The notes under the pieces: generated by a model
Told to the model about the DNA's origin: nothing
What the model saw: the letters and a program-made list of their open reading frames with translations, nothing else
The model's database searches: none
Source of the DNA: Lichenostomus cassidix
Taxonomy: Eukaryota > Chordata > Aves > Passeriformes > Meliphagidae
Assembly (NCBI GenBank): GCA_008360975.2
Contig: CM039194.1
Coordinates: forward strand, 12,944,426-13,008,425
Direction of reading: 5' to 3'
DNA: 64,000 nucleotides
In this document: piece by piece, positions 23,219-37,000 of the stretch
Layout of the letters: each line of letters opens with the position of its first letter
Numbering within the stretch: position 1 is the first letter of the stretch
Position numbers and translations under genes: made by a program

Positions 23219-25678
23219 CAAAACCCAACAGCTAAACAAGGTGGAGGGATTTGTATTTTAGGAAAACCCTGTTGGAAATATGGTACTGCCAGTGGGGTTT
23301 ATAGACTTTGACTACATTTTGGTTTTTTGCTAGAGGAAGTGGTCTAATTTATATCCTCAGAAAGCCCTTTTTAGGAAGAATGGAAAGAAAAGGAATTTAC
23401 CAGAGTTTATATCCCCTAGATATCTCTGAAGGACAACATTGAAGGTCAGTTTTACTGTCTGTAGAAGCCAATCAGAAAACCTGAAAATGTTAAATTTTCT
23501 CCAGATGATAACTAAAAATAGATTGAAGATTTTTATCCACATTTAGCAAAATCTTTCTTTTACTAATTCTAGGCAATTTGTTCAGCTGCTCCTGGGCAGA
23601 GCAGCTGAGAATGAAACTGATGGTTTATTGCAATAAATTGTTGATTCGAGGGACAGAGGGGAAGCTCCTAAGGGAAAACCTTTGGAGATAACACATGAGA
23701 AGCTGTGCATGGTCTCTATTCTTGGCTTGTTCTTCCTGCTTGTGCCATTCTTGGGCACAATCCGAGGGGTTTGTTTTTCCTTTCTCAGATTTTGGCTGCA
23801 GACTGTGCAGGAAGCATCAGGCACATTTTGGGGAAAGGCAGGGAAAGAGGCACAAGCAGGAGGGTGCAGGGGGAAGGAATTGGGGGCAGCGAAGAGAAAA
23901 GCAATTCTCTACAAAGAAATAACAACTTTAGAAAAATCATAAAGGGACACAGAAAGGAATGCACAGGGGGCAGATACTGCACAATATAAGCCACTGTCTC
24001 ACAACCAGCAGCAAAGGTACAGCAGTGAAAAGCTTTGGGGTTGTCCCCACACCCGGGTGAGCAAAAGAATCTGTTGAATCCAAAACTGCTGTAGTAAGAT
24101 GAGAAAGGCTTTTTGGTATGCAAGAGGTTCAAGCAGATTGGAATAAGGGCAACATGACTGACTAACATGAAAGATTTGCAGAAGAATAAACAAACGTGCA
24201 TTTTCTTCATCTTTAAAAGTTTGATTTTTCATTATTAAAATTAAGGCACGGAAGTAAACAAACAAACAAACCCCCACCAAAACCCCATCTGGCTTCTCTG
24301 CCTTCCTTCAAGTTCTGAGATATGCACTTGCTGAATCAGAATGTAGATATAGAGCCTTCCTTTTAATCAGCATCACAGTCACCTGCCACTCTTTTAATGT
24401 ACCAGGAGCTGCTTCCCCCTTTTTGAGAAGTGCTATCTCCAGCCTGCAGCTCACATCCCACAGCAGGAAAGCAGCTTGTGAAAAATTCACTCTGGGATAC
24501 CTCAAACTCTACTAGAACTGAGAGAAAGCAGTTTCAAAGGCAAATTGCTTCTGTGATTTTTGGGTTTGGTTTTTGCCTGTGCTTTTATTCTCCAGGTTAG
24601 AAAACCAGTTCAACCAGTATAAGTTAAACAGTCTGGATGGAAATGGGACATATAGAAGCTGATGGCCAGCTTGTAAGGAGGTGTGAACACTTGTTTGTCT
24701 TTCTGCAGAGGTATCAGGAGAGTGGGAAATGGGTGCCTCAGTAGGACAGAAAGGCACCAAACATCAGAGCTTGGGGGCAGCTGGGAGCACAGTGTCCTCA
24801 AGGACACCAGCAGGGCAGTGTGGGGACAAGGAACACAACCTCACCAGGACCTTGCAGGGCAAGAGGTGGGGACAACAACCTCCTCCAGGGTTGTTAGGAC
24901 ACCAAGGAAAGTTGGAAACCCTTGCTGACTGTCCCTGTAGTCCTGGGAGGCTCAGGACATCATCAGTACTTGAACAACACAAGTAGCTGCTGCTCCCAAG
25001 CATCCCACAGGTCTGTCTTGAGGGCAATAATCCAAAGACAGTGGCTCTCTGAAGCCCTTCTGGATGGCAGCTGCCAAAAAGCAAGACCCAGAATTACCCC
25101 AGGGACAAACAAGCACCTTCCTGCTCAAACCTGCATTTAGGTGAAAGTCCCAGCACCAGAACATCCAATGGGAACCACAAATGAAAGGTACAACACTGCC
25201 TGCTGAAGTGCTTTCAGATTCCCCATTAGCAAGAGATAAATCTGTAAAGCACCACTGAGCTTTTATTTTTTCATTTAATATTTTCAGATGTTAACAACCC
25301 TGCAGTTTTGGTCCTCTCTGCAATACGAGATAATTAGGATCTTTTCTATCACAGAGTGTCGAGTTTTTCCTTCACTCACAGTCTTTATTCCCTATGTGAT
25401 AACATGGCAGCATGTTATAGTACCACTTGAATGGTCAGGAATATGTTTTTTATGTTTGCTTTTTTGAAAGCATTCATGTCTTACACTTACTCTAATCCTC
25501 CTGGAACAATCTCTATTTCAATTATTAAAAGTAACCTTTAATGAAATGATTTGAAATGCTGGATTGGTGCTTGGAGCAGACTTCAGCCTTGCTGTGGTTT
25601 TCCATTCCTTGAGCAGTGACACTGAAATCAAGGGTTCAGCTGAGCCACCAACCTGTGCTTGTGAACCCAAGTAGGAAT
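23219..25678. other. Gene-free sequence with a short (CAAA)n run
   Basis: No gene is supported. A 141-codon minus frame (23785-24210) and several plus frames over the same bases are typical of stop-poor sequence. A (CAAA)n run of about 17 bases lies at 24257-24272. The part from about 24760 to 25170 is GC-richer with overlapping frames on both strands and no recognisable product. Confidence 0.5.
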
Positions 25679-25710
25679 ATTTATCTATCTCTATCTATCT
25701 CTCTCTCTAC
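25679..25710. repeat. (TCTA)n/(CT)n microsatellite
   Basis: About four ATCT units interrupted by CT steps, ending in (CT)5. A compound and imperfect microsatellite, likely polymorphic. Confidence 0.9.
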
Positions 25711-27849
25711 AGATTTCTATATGTATATACTACTGCTGAAGTAAATTTGATCATGATTGTTTTATAATTTTCACCAGTTTAATGGAATTCACCTTCACTT
25801 TCTAGCAATAGATTGACTTCTTGAGATACCTAGATAAAACAACTTGAACTTCTTCTTTGTCCTTATGAAAATCTCTTCATTCTGAGGGCAAACACAGACA
25901 GCAGCTCAATTTGTTAGATAATTAGACTACTGATAAATTGGACACACTTCTTCTTCATCCTATAATAATCACAACAACTTCCCAAAAAACATTTATCTGT
26001 TTTTATCTTTTCACTCCACTATGTTGAAGATCATTTGTGACCTTTCTCTTTGTTTCACTTGGTTCCTTTCAAAGCTGGATGCATCTCCCTAAAGAGCAGT
26101 CTGGTATCCCCAAGGGTGACAGTCTTGGAAATGGAAATTTGGCTGTGTTTCTCATCCCCAGCCTCGATGCAAAGCCTCTCCCTTCTCACACAGCTTTGCT
26201 GTGCAGTCTGGAGGCAGAACCTTGATGCTCAGCAGGACTGAACAAAGCTGAAGCAGTTCTCACTCCCAATACATCTCATATTCTCTGAATCCATCTGGAG
26301 CCTTTGGACTGTCTTAGCAACGTTGGATCAAAATTTAGAAATAATTTCACTTGACAAACATAGAAATACAAAGTGTTGAATTTTGCTGTTGCTCAATAAG
26401 AACATTCAGAAGTTTTATTTCCAAGCAATGCTCCAGAATGAAGAGCATGACTTCTGAAAAGAGGGTTTTCAATACCTGAAATGATATGGTTATTTTGCAT
26501 CAAACCAAGGAAAACATCCGAATGATTTGCCTCCAGTTTAATTATTTATCAAAATAGGCATAATCTAAAAAAAAAAATAAACAAAAAAAAGAGAAAAGAA
26601 CAAATTGGTTCCATATTTTTTTTATTGAATTTTGACTTTTTTCATCCAACTAAGCACAAAAATTAAATATCTGCCAGACTCTTAAGATGAATGTTCTCAA
26701 ACTGAGTGTTGCCAGCCTTGGGGTGTTACGGTGATTCCTACCCAGTTTACTAAATACCACAAAAGTTCACTTTCTTGAAGCAACCAGTCAGTTGAGAATC
26801 TCATCTTGTTCCTTCAAAGGTCTTTTTCAGGGTCCCCCAGTCTTGTTGGAAAGACTGGAAGCATGGCCTAAGTTCATGCCATGGGTTTTGTAAAGGCAAA
26901 CTAAAAATCCCCGAATGGATTTTACTTCCAACAGCAGCTTTGAACAGGGAGATTGGACCTGAGTGTCTATAAAAATCTTTCCCAACTTCATATTTGCCTT
27001 GATTCTCTAAAATTCTCACTTCAGATTGTAGTCTGAGGGTATTTTGGAACCAGTTTCAGAGGATTACAAGAGATTATTGTTGACATTGCAGCTCCCACAG
27101 ATTTCTTTCTTGGTGAACCCAGGAGTGGGAACAGTAATTACTCTCTTTTGTCTTCATCATGCTTGGGCTGTGAGCAAACCATTGACACCAGTAAAACAAA
27201 GCTAAAAATAAGAAAAGAAATACACCTTTGAAAATCCCTACAGCCCAGGGCAAGAGTTCAAGACACCAAATGAAATCAGACTTAAAGACAACCAAAGAGA
27301 AAATAGGCAAAGGTTAAATAAGAAGCTAAAATGGATTCATCAGGCAAGAGGTTAAAACTAACTAAATAAAGCTGTTTGCAAGTTGTCCAAAACCACAAAT
27401 CCTAGCATGTATCCTTTCCATGGTCACTGACTGGGTGAAAACCCTTGACTCTGTAATTTTATACCTGGCTGCCTGAAGGGAATAGCTGTGAGAATGTCCC
27501 TGTTGTGGCTCTGTGGCTGATGCAAATTCTGGGCTGGACAGCTGGAGCTCAGTTCCTGAGCCCTCTCTGCCACAACACAAGACTCCCTTGCCTTTTAATT
27601 TCTCTCCACTCCACTGGTCTGTGTGGTACCAAACACAATAAGGGCAATAAATGGTTTTGACTCAGCAACAATCAAAGAAGGGAAAGCCTGGCAAAGAGCT
27701 GGAAGAGCAGAAGTGATCCATGACTCCTGACAGCCCAATTCCAGCCTCTCCCTCCTCCACAAGGACTCAGGCAGCTCTCAGCCCCACAGATGACCTCCAA
27801 GATCCCACCTCCACCTCAGGTACTTAAAGGGAGGGCAAATAAAGAACTG
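25711..27849. other. Gene-free unique sequence with an A-rich tract
   Basis: Nothing coding is recognised. An imperfect A-rich run lies at 26567-26600. A GC-richer patch near 27460-27830 has only short overlapping frames. Confidence 0.5.
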
Positions 27850-28030
27850 AACTTGCCACCATATGTTTGATCTGCAGGTTAATTGCTCCACTACTATTGT
27901 ATTTAATTGTTCCCAGTGAAGTCTTTCTAATTGCTTTTCTTTTTACCCAATTGAGTAATAATAAGAATATTAATAATAAATATGCCAAGAGTTTTAAGCA
28001 GAAAATTATAAAAGCCATTTCCCATGCAAG
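27850..28030. promoter_or_regulatory. Candidate conserved element rich in TAATTG-type cores
   Basis: Contains TTAATTGC, TTTAATTGTT, TCTAATTGC and CCAATTGAGTAATAATAAG within about 90 bases. Several homeodomain-type TAATTG cores sit in otherwise complex sequence. No repeat family is recognised. The motif density is seen; enhancer function is inferred. Confidence 0.3.
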
Positions 28031-28229
28031 CAGGTGGAGGAAAGTGACTTCTAGGATGAGAAATGCCTCTTTCCTCTATGAAATAAAAGAGGAATAATAG
28101 CAGCTGGCACAGGTAGGCTGACACAGCTCCTGCCTGGTGGAAGTCACTGCTGGGAGGTGAACTAATGACCAGCTGCCTCATTTCCCCAGGACAAACTGGA
28201 ATCAAGCATTTGCAAAGTTGTGTGCTGAT

Positions 28230-28440
28230 AGTATACACATTTCAATATAGCCACATGAATATTCATGAGTGAAAACTGTGCTACTTCTTAATAGCAGCTT
28301 ATAGCCAAATGCCAAGATTCTTATCCAGAAAAATCTCTCATTTAGCTGGGTGGGAGATCTGCCCAAACCCAGGCGTTCAGGAGCTCATTTTAAATGCGTG
28401 CCACGCAAAACAGTTTCCTGTTCTCCTTCACCCCCAGCAC
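28230..28440. promoter_or_regulatory. Candidate conserved element with palindromic POU-type site
   Basis: At 28254-28267 lies a perfect 14-bp palindrome whose core ATGAATATTCAT (28255-28266) fits the ATGMATAT half used by POU factors in dimeric MORE-type sites. The next 150 bases are complex, repeat-free and retain CpGs at about 28373, 28397 and 28404. Motif seen; function inferred. Confidence 0.3.
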
Positions 28441-31400
28441 TAGATTAGCACGTAGAAATACCAAAACTCAATAGTGGCAACTGTATTTTTAACACCTCGG
28501 GGAGCTGCAAATACTCAGTTCCAGAACAGTAAAGGATCTTCCTCTAGAAAAATCCTCTGCTGTACCAGGCAACTTCTCCATGGCTTGGTGTCTCATAGCC
28601 ACACAACAGGCTGGAATGCTTCGAGGGGTTGGTGAATGGGAAAGTTGCAGAATACTGGAGTTTCCACATTCCCTGAGTCTCCCAGCTTGTTGGTTTGCAA
28701 AGCACTTTGTGACACTTCTGCATGGAGAATATTGCTGGAAATGCAGGGTTTTGCAGTGGTCCCGAAGCAGCATTTCCCAAGCGAGCAGCCCTGCTCAGCT
28801 CACTGCTGTCCTTTGTCAGGCAGGGAGAAAGAGAGCCCTTCTTAATCACCCCCAAGTCAATGAGGGGCACTGCCACCCTGTCACTGGGTGATTAATTACT
28901 GCATCTGCAGGCAGGGCTGCCAGCAAACTCGTGGGCATCATCCATGACGCATAAGCAGCCATGGATTTAAAGGGAAATGTGTGTGGCACGGCAGAGTCAG
29001 GGACCAGGAGGGGACGGGGGGGCTTGCCCCACCAAATCAGCATCTGCCACCCAGCAGCTGCAAGGCCAACAAAGCTCCTTCAGAGGGAAACAAGAGAAAG
29101 CCCTCAAGCCACTGGAGGAAACTGTGCTATTATTCATCTTCTTCCCAGTGCAAGTATTCAATCTCTTCCCACCCAAATGTTCCCAACATAATGACTTCCA
29201 TGGGTACATCTAAAGCCACTGGGGCTGGAAATTTGTAAGAGAAACACACTGGGAATCTCACTGTTTCACTGAAACAATCTCACTAAGAGATGAGGCTTTG
29301 GGAAGACCTTTAGGTACCACAACAGCTGGGAATTCTGATTTTATGCAGCGTTGCTTTATTTTCCCTGGCTGTGGGCATGGCAGAACTGGGGAGGACAGGA
29401 GTGGGGGTGATTAGTTGTGAAGACAGGACGTATAAATGCCCTGGCAAACACACAGAGCCCTGTTGCAAAGAGGTGCCCAGGAGAACCACAGGAAGGGGCA
29501 GGTTAGGATTTCTGTCTTCTGAGCTACTGCAGAAATGCTTGTGCCTGAAAAAGAAAAGAAAAAATAAAAAGAAGATTTGGAATTAAATAAAGGAGGTTTT
29601 AAAGTATTGCTTTTGTATGACTAGATCCTCTCCCAGCCTGGCACACACCAGAGGGTGACACTTCAGTTCCATCCACTCCCCTGGGCTTGTCCCCTGGCTT
29701 AGAGCACACATGGCACAAGTGGTTGGCATTCAGTTTTCATTGCTCCTTTGTCCCAAAGCTGGAGGCATTTTTTGTTTTAATGGCACATTGTGTTCCTTGA
29801 CAAGACAGAGCTAATGCCCTGAGTGGGATTCTATTCACACAGCAGCAGTGGATTAGAGATTTGATATTCCTTTTTAACAAATCAGTATAGCAGATGGTAT
29901 TGGGAAAAGAAAATGCACACACTACAGGGAGGTAGCAGAGCTTCCCAGATTCTTGCTGCATGGGGAATAGCACTGAAAGGCAGATCTGTGCAGGCCAAGA
30001 AATTATGAATACTTCCTCCAATTTCTTATCTCCCCTCTCAGAGAAGAGGCCCCATGTGCCCCCAAATATCAGTTCTCTCCATAGGATCATGAATAGTTCA
30101 GTGGCATTCCAGTTTTAAGGTCTCATATTGCTGTTATTGCCCACTACATCCAAATAATGAAGTTGTCACACTGCAGGGGTGTAATGGCTGCCTTCTTCCC
30201 TGCCCAGGGTTGTCTGCCATGGCGAGGTCACAGTCCCAGCCTGCTCCTGTGCTTGAGCTGGTGATACCACTGCGAACAAATCCTGTTCCTCCCTCTATTA
30301 CCCACCTCAGTCACCAAGCTGGGAGCTACACACCAAACCTGAGCTCAGCCTCAGCCAGGACTGCTTGCCCAAGGGCAAGGGCATTGCATTGGGACATAGA
30401 GCACCTTAAGGTACTGCAAGGCTGCTCTAAGTTCTCCCTGCAGCTTTCTCTTCTTCAGTTTGGACATTTAGTGGAGGAAAGCTGTGATGGCACTGTCACC
30501 AGTGAGTCAGAATAGTCACAAGCAGTGTGAAAGTGAATTAACCGAGGGAAGCTCTCCATGTCTCCTCTACACAGCATGATAAGACAAAATATGTAGCAAC
30601 ACATCCCTTTCCTGTCTCCATTAAGTAACAATTTTCTTCCCCATATCAGAACAAAAAAAAAAAATTAAAAAATTAGAGGAGTCTGTCTACTGTTCCTGGG
30701 TAAAATGCCATAATATAGCAACAATATTCTCACTCCTTGGCTCTTGACATCCACTCACCGTTATGGACTATTTAATAACTGAAGGGAAAAGGAGATGCTG
30801 CAATTTTCTCTCCAACAGCTGCATCTTCTCTTTGTCCTGATCAGCCTTATGCTGGCTTCTTACAGCTAAATAGCATCAGGAGGGCATTATCAGCAGCAGT
30901 CCCCTTATCAGACAAAGCCACAAACCCGCTCAAAAGTCACTGCACAGATTGTTTCTTTTCACCAAGCAAAATACATCTCACTGCGGTTCTTTTTCATTAA
31001 AGCGTTTTGAAGTGTTTCTGTGCAGCATGCTTGACACCTAGTCAAGTGTCCTTTGCACTGGCTGCTGCTCTAAGTCACTCCTTTGGAACAAAATTTGTCT
31101 CTTTCAGAGAAATCATTGGAAGAAAGAGAATGGAGGGAGCCCTTAACACTGCAGATTCCCTTGAATTTTATGCAACAGGATGGGGGATGTGACTCCAAGG
31201 TTTTGAACAAAGTCCCTCTGAGGGTGGGAACTCTGCTCCTTCCCCACTGCACACCTGGATTTCTCCTTGCACAGGCAGCTTGCAGACACAGGGAACAGCA
31301 ATTCTGCAGGGAAACATCCTTCCCCATGAGCAAGTGAAACAATGAATCCCACAATTAATCCAGCAAAGGCAGAGGGATTCTTTAGGCTCCTACATTCAAT

Positions 31401-33947
31401 TGCCAGACCAGCCAGGAGGCTGTTACACCCTGAGTTTTTGTACAGATGAAAGGAGAAAATTCGTAGCAGCATTTAGAGTCTTTGTCTCTTGCTCCTGGCT
31501 CTCCCTTTTCCATTTCTGTTCTGCTGGAGATGGAGTTTTGTTCCAGCCAGGGAACCTGTGGCAGTGGACTCAGGCAAGAGGGCACTGCCTGGGATTGTGC
31601 AGCACAGACAATGGGAAAATTAGTGGAGGGAGACATGCAGAAAATCACAGCAAAAAGGAAAAGAGACCTCCAGAAATACAATCTGAATATTTCAGCTCTG
31701 TTTCAGCAGCTGTCTCAGAAGACTCTGTTAAAGCAAGATTTCTTGTGCTGCTACTTGTTACCTGAAAAATAAATAGGGAACAAGAAGAGGAAGCAGAGTG
31801 CTCAGACTGGTTTATCTGAATGAGATGCTGACTTTTTTATGGATACAGAATTTTAGATTAACAGGTAGAGAGACGCTTCTGACATGTTTTAGGAGTGGCT
31901 CCAGGGACACACAGGTTTTCATCAAATTGGATGCAGAGAGATTCATTTCATGTGAGCCAAAGGGAAAAAAATGAGAGGCCATTTCTGCACTTGCTTTGTC
32001 CATGGCTGTCTTTGCTGTTGTCTGTAGCTTCTGAGTTGGATTCAAAGGGCTTATTCAAATCAGTATAATCACTGTGATGGGTGGCAATTCCCAGTTTTAT
32101 TAACTTAATATATCCAACAGGTAATGCTGGAGCAAGTAACTACAACAGGTCTTAATGTAGCAGACATCTGTGTGTAAAGGTTTGGTAGATTTACACTGAA
32201 TTTTTGGGACTTTGTCTTTACAAACGAATATGGGAATTCTTTGAGCTTTATCTTTCTTTTTTTTCTTTCTCTGTGTGTCTGTTTGCACTTCCTATAACTT
32301 TTTACATGGCCAAAAATAAACCAGATATGGTCTCCTTAATTTCAAACTGGAAGAGACAAACGTTGTGGGATCTTTTGACTAGAAATCTCAGGCTGAGTTT
32401 CCCAAGCAGCTCTTCTTCCCCTCCATTTCTGAGTATTAAAGGGAAAACTGAGAATTGCTTTCACTGGAGGAAAATGCATGTACTGGTTGTACTGCAACAT
32501 AACATATAGACTTGCATGTCAATTTTTCTCCTGTCAGATGTGTTCTGGTGAGAAGCAGTGAAGTGCACACCGGAGATGACAAGACTCCACCACTCCTTCT
32601 CGTCCTCTTGCTGTAAATAGACTCCAATTATTATTATCTCAGACATTCAGCCCAGCTCTCTAATGAAAAGATTTTGCTTTAGAAAATTCAGAGTGGCCTC
32701 AAAAGAGTGTTTATTATGAAAACCTTCAGGAGCAAAGAAAGGATTTGGCAAAGGGCTGGGCTGGGTAGAGAACTGCTGTCTGCAATCCCTGTGCCATGGA
32801 TGTAACACACTGCAAACACCATCCTACAGATGCTGGTGATTCCTCCACTCCAGGAGCTCTGGAGTCACTGGTGAGGAGTCAAGCAGCTGCAGCTCTTGGT
32901 TCTTCTGCCCCAGGAGCTGCAGAAACCTGCAGGAGATGCAGCCAGGCTGATCTGTCCCACAGAAAGGATCTGCTGATGGAGCAGGGAAAGCAGCTCGGAG
33001 GACGTGCTAATCACAGCCCATCACTAATGCAGATAACAACCTTTCTCAGCCATCTCCCTGGCAGTGAATCTTTTTCTGCCTCACTGGAGGTCGGGGAAGA
33101 GGATCAGGGTTGTTATTCATACACCCAACCTGGACTCCTTTTTTCAAACACCATGCCAGATGGCCAACAGCTTTGATTCAGGTGAACAGCTCATTTAGCA
33201 GGATGGGGCTGACAATTCAGCAATTTCAAGAGCAAACATCAACTCAGATGCAAAAAAAACATAGGGGCCAAGCCATAAAATATTGAAATAGGGATGGGGA
33301 TGCACCTGAGTCTTGCCTCAGAAAAAGGCTCATGAATTTTAAGGATCTTCAGACCTACTTAGGGGAAACATTTACTCACCCTGCAACTGCATGTATATAT
33401 GAATTAAAAAAGAACTGAAACTGGCTTTCTAGAATATCTTAAGACAATGAAATGTTTTTTCGTTGTACATCTCTCATGCAAAATGTCAAATAGAGTTGGC
33501 AGAGAAAATCAAACAGAATTCAAAGAGGAAAAGAAGGTCTGAAGGTGAAGCAGCAAGTGCCACTGAGAAGTGACAGAATGTCAGAGAGCAGGGCTCCTCA
33601 TGCCCCTGGCTGTTTATTTATTTTTATAGTTGGTAACTGTATCTTGCTGCAGAGAGTTATTTATATATATTTTTTATTTAAAAGCCTAGATTTACAGCGA
33701 AATAAATGACCCTGAAGTTGTTTATTGGAAACTTCTCTCTACTTGAAGTTGAATATTTCACTACTTACACTCACTGCTGAGTCCTTGGTGGAGCAGAGAG
33801 AGGTGTGCAAGGAGCATTTCTTCTTTTGGTAGTTACTCCTCCTGCGCAGAAATATTTCAGATTCACGATCTTCATTAGTTTCTTGGGGTTCAAGGCACAA
33901 ATCTCACTTGGCTCACTCAGCAAGCAATTTGGGCAGATCCCTAAAAA
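28441..33947. other. Gene-free unique sequence
   Basis: A long stretch without a recognisable gene or transposon. GC-richer patches (28540-29240, 31020-31770, 32790-33180) hold overlapping frames in several phases and on both strands, none with a domain. A-rich runs lie at 29548-29574 and 30653-30673. Around 33606-33680 there is AT-rich sequence with repeated TATTTA words that resembles an AU-rich 3'-UTR, but no transcript is indicated. Confidence 0.5.
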
Positions 33948-34090
33948 CCCCCCATCCCTGTAAGTGTTCAAGGCCAGGTTGGACAGGGCTCTGAGTAACC
34001 TGGTCTAGTGAAAGGTGGCTCTGCCCATTCAGGGGGGTTGGAATGTGATCAGCTTTCAGATCCTTCCAATCTAACTCATTCTATCATCTT
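33948..34090 (+). mobile_element. CR1 LINE 3' end, plus strand
   Basis: The stretch reads as the familiar CR1 3' terminus: CCATCCCTGTAAGTGTTCAA at 33951-33970, then the GGCCAGGTTGGA and GGGCTCTGAG words, AACCTGGTCTAGTG, and a CAGGGGGGTTGGAATGTGATC equivalent of the GGTTGGAACTAGATGATC block. It closes with CATTCTATCATCT, the remains of the terminal ATTCTRTG repeat typical of CR1. Only about 140 bases are present, so it is a 5'-truncated copy, as most CR1 insertions are. The family identity is from memory. The subfamily is not determined. Confidence 0.92.
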
Positions 34091-37000
34091 CTTTGGCAGT
34101 GGAGGCAGGATTTGCTGAGGATTCTCTCCCCCTATCCCACCCCAGCTGGACTCACTGGGCAGAAAGAAGCAGCCCAGTGCTGCAGAGCTGCAAAAGCCTC
34201 TCCTGGTTTCCAGCACTGTGTATTTTATCACTGAATAGCCCCACTGGGGGGCAGAATCTCTCCCCACTATTGATTTACATCAGTGAATATGCAGATTTTC
34301 CCCTCCGCTGTTGTTGCTCCTAATTAAAACCTTTCTGGGAGCAGATTGTAACCCAGTATGATCATTTCCAGGAAGGGCAAGTATTGCTAAGCTCCTAACT
34401 CTTGGATGAACTCTTTCTTTTGCAGCATTGTGTTATGAATTGGGGTTTCTGAAAAACTTTATTAGCCTAGACTTACACCCAGCTGATTTCACAGGAAAGG
34501 GTCCCTCCTGACACCAGCTGCCTCCTCAGGGGGCAAAGGCAATCAGTGGAAAAGAAACACTACTGTATTTACACTCCTAATAGCCTTGGCTGGATGCCCT
34601 GACTTCCTATGAAATCTGCTGTGAGGATGGCTATTAAAGACGTAAAAGTGATTGACAAAAGAACAAAGAGTCTCACTTTCAGGGTGCTGGGATGGCTGTG
34701 AGCAGAGCTCATCACCTGGCTGGCCCCATTAAAGAAAATTTCCCCCTGTGAGACACTCACTGGGTTGGTGTGAAGAAGCCTGAGCTGACCCAGGGCAGAA
34801 GCAGCAGCAAAACTGCATCAATCCCAGATTTACACCAGGAAATGGAGGAATTATGAAGTCCTCCCCTGACCCAAAAGCAGATATTTTTACATACTGCAAG
34901 GCTGTCTGCTCACTGGCTGTGGAAAAAAGGGAAAGAAAACCCCAGATCAATGCATGCTCATGAATTAGTTTAAGATCCTGGGTTATATTCTCAAATAGTC
35001 AGGTATGGTCCTGGTTTGAATGCGGCTTTTCAAAAATTTCCAGCAATTATTTCCAGCACAAATAATGCCTGTGGAGAGGGAGCAGCATTTATTTGGTACA
35101 GAGGGAATCAGTTCAATCAGGCATTTCCATAGCATGAAGGTAGAACAGGTCTGAAAAGAAAAGAAAAGATAACAATGTCACAATACAGAATACTAATCCC
35201 GTAATTAAACAGAACAAATTAATCGCTGGGACAAAGAAATATTCAAAGGTCAATTGATTGTTTGTGCCCAGGAAACTTCCTTTCTTCTTCTGATAAAAAA
35301 GACTGCCGTTTGCAAATACCTGTTACTTTTCAGAAAAAAAGAAGAAAATCTGGGATTTTTTCTCCTTATGCCCATCCATTGTTATTTTAATTTTGACAAT
35401 AGTACAAAACATAATGCATCAAAAATTGCTACAAATACAGGCAACCTGAAAAGATCAATAAACAGTTCAGTGGATTGGAGGCAGAACAGTCTTGCAACCT
35501 TCCAAAACAGCATCCTAATGTTCTATTTTAATTAAATACAGATTTTCAAAAGACAGTTAACAGAGCAAGTACAACCGAGCAGGTTGGGAATGTTGATTTC
35601 TCTTCCTTAATTGTGTTGGGAAGCCACCTCCACAGATAATAGAATAACAAATTAGCATGGAGGACAAAAGAACACAGCGATGGCACAAATGAATAAGGAA
35701 AAATGAGATGGAGAATAAGGAAGTGATGGGAACTGAGCCATGCTGATTTCTCCTCTCCCTCATCCACTCTCCCAGGCCTGGTGCAGAAGCCCTGAGTGAC
35801 ACCTGGCCCCGTGTCACCCCCTTGTCCCCAAGCCCCTGGTGCCCACAGATGTTCTCCTTCAGCTGTTGTTTATTATGGAACAAAACACCCCCTCCTTGTC
35901 CACCCACCTTGTGCTGTTTCCTCCCAGCTAAGGAACACATTCTCAGAGTTCCTGGGCTTAAATTTAATTTTTGAGGCAATCAACTTCTACAGAACTGCTG
36001 ATTGCAGCAGGACAGGGATTAGACCCCATGTGAATAAAATAACATTTCTCCACCTTCCCAGTGCTAGTCTGCCCATGCTGTGCTCAATGTGGACACTGCT
36101 GGGAGGAAAAGAACCACAATAAAACAGGCAAAAAATGCATTCTAGCAAACATCTCAATAAACAGGCTTTTCCAAGGGTTTTTTCCCCACAAACTTTGATT
36201 TTTTTTTCTTAAAAGTTCCTACAGAAATCAACATTCAAAACCTGCCACAGAGCTTTGATGTTTTTTTAATCATCAATCAAGCAGGAAGACAGCAACAGGA
36301 TGCACTGTGTCATGTTTGTGTCATTGTAATGTGAGGCTTCAGGGATGTGCTAAAACCACGTAAAAGTTTCCAGATTCAACTTGGATAAGCACTTCAAATA
36401 ACCTCACTGATTAGCTGAAGTCTTCTTAGTTGGACATACTTCAGGCATAGCCTTTGCCACAGGATTTCCCTTTCAGCCTTGCTGCAAGCACCTTGAGCAA
36501 TGAAAACTTCACAGCTTTCTTCCTTGGGCCAACTGGAATGAGAAGTGCATAAAAATGAAAAGTGGTGGGAAAGGAATCAAACTTTTTCAGCATTTATTAC
36601 CATTGATATAATTTCAAGGCACAGAACATTTTGGAGATTTCTCATTTTACTGGAATGATTTTAACCCTCTCTGATACTGAGAATAGGCAGTGGCTGCATG
36701 GAGCTTTCTGAAACAACTAAAGAGACAACATCCAAAGTTCTTCAGAAAGTCATATTTTGATTACACTTGAAAATTACAGGCCTCTCATCACTTGTAGTGC
36801 TCCAGATGAATTCTGATGTGACACCAATTCTTCTCCAGGCTGTGATGGAGAGCAAAACTGAACAACTATTCAGCTTCTGTGATGTCCAGGTTACATTTTA
36901 AAGGCAGAGATGTGCAAAGAAAGGAAACACAGAGGGAGCAAGACTCTGCTGCCTTTCCCTTAGCAGGAAAGGGCTGGAGAAGCCTGGGCAGGGTGAGAGC

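Noticed and set aside
23785..24210. 141-codon minus-strand frame rich in Cys, Leu and Phe
   Set aside because: The hydrophobic look follows from base composition. Plus-strand frames overlap it in three phases and no membrane-protein family is recognised.
33606..33680. AU-rich, 3'-UTR-like TATTTA repeats
   Set aside because: No upstream coding frame or transcript evidence; simple AT-rich DNA explains it.
35557..35979. 140-codon minus-strand frame
   Set aside because: No domain, no splice context, and a competing frame on the other strand over the same bases.
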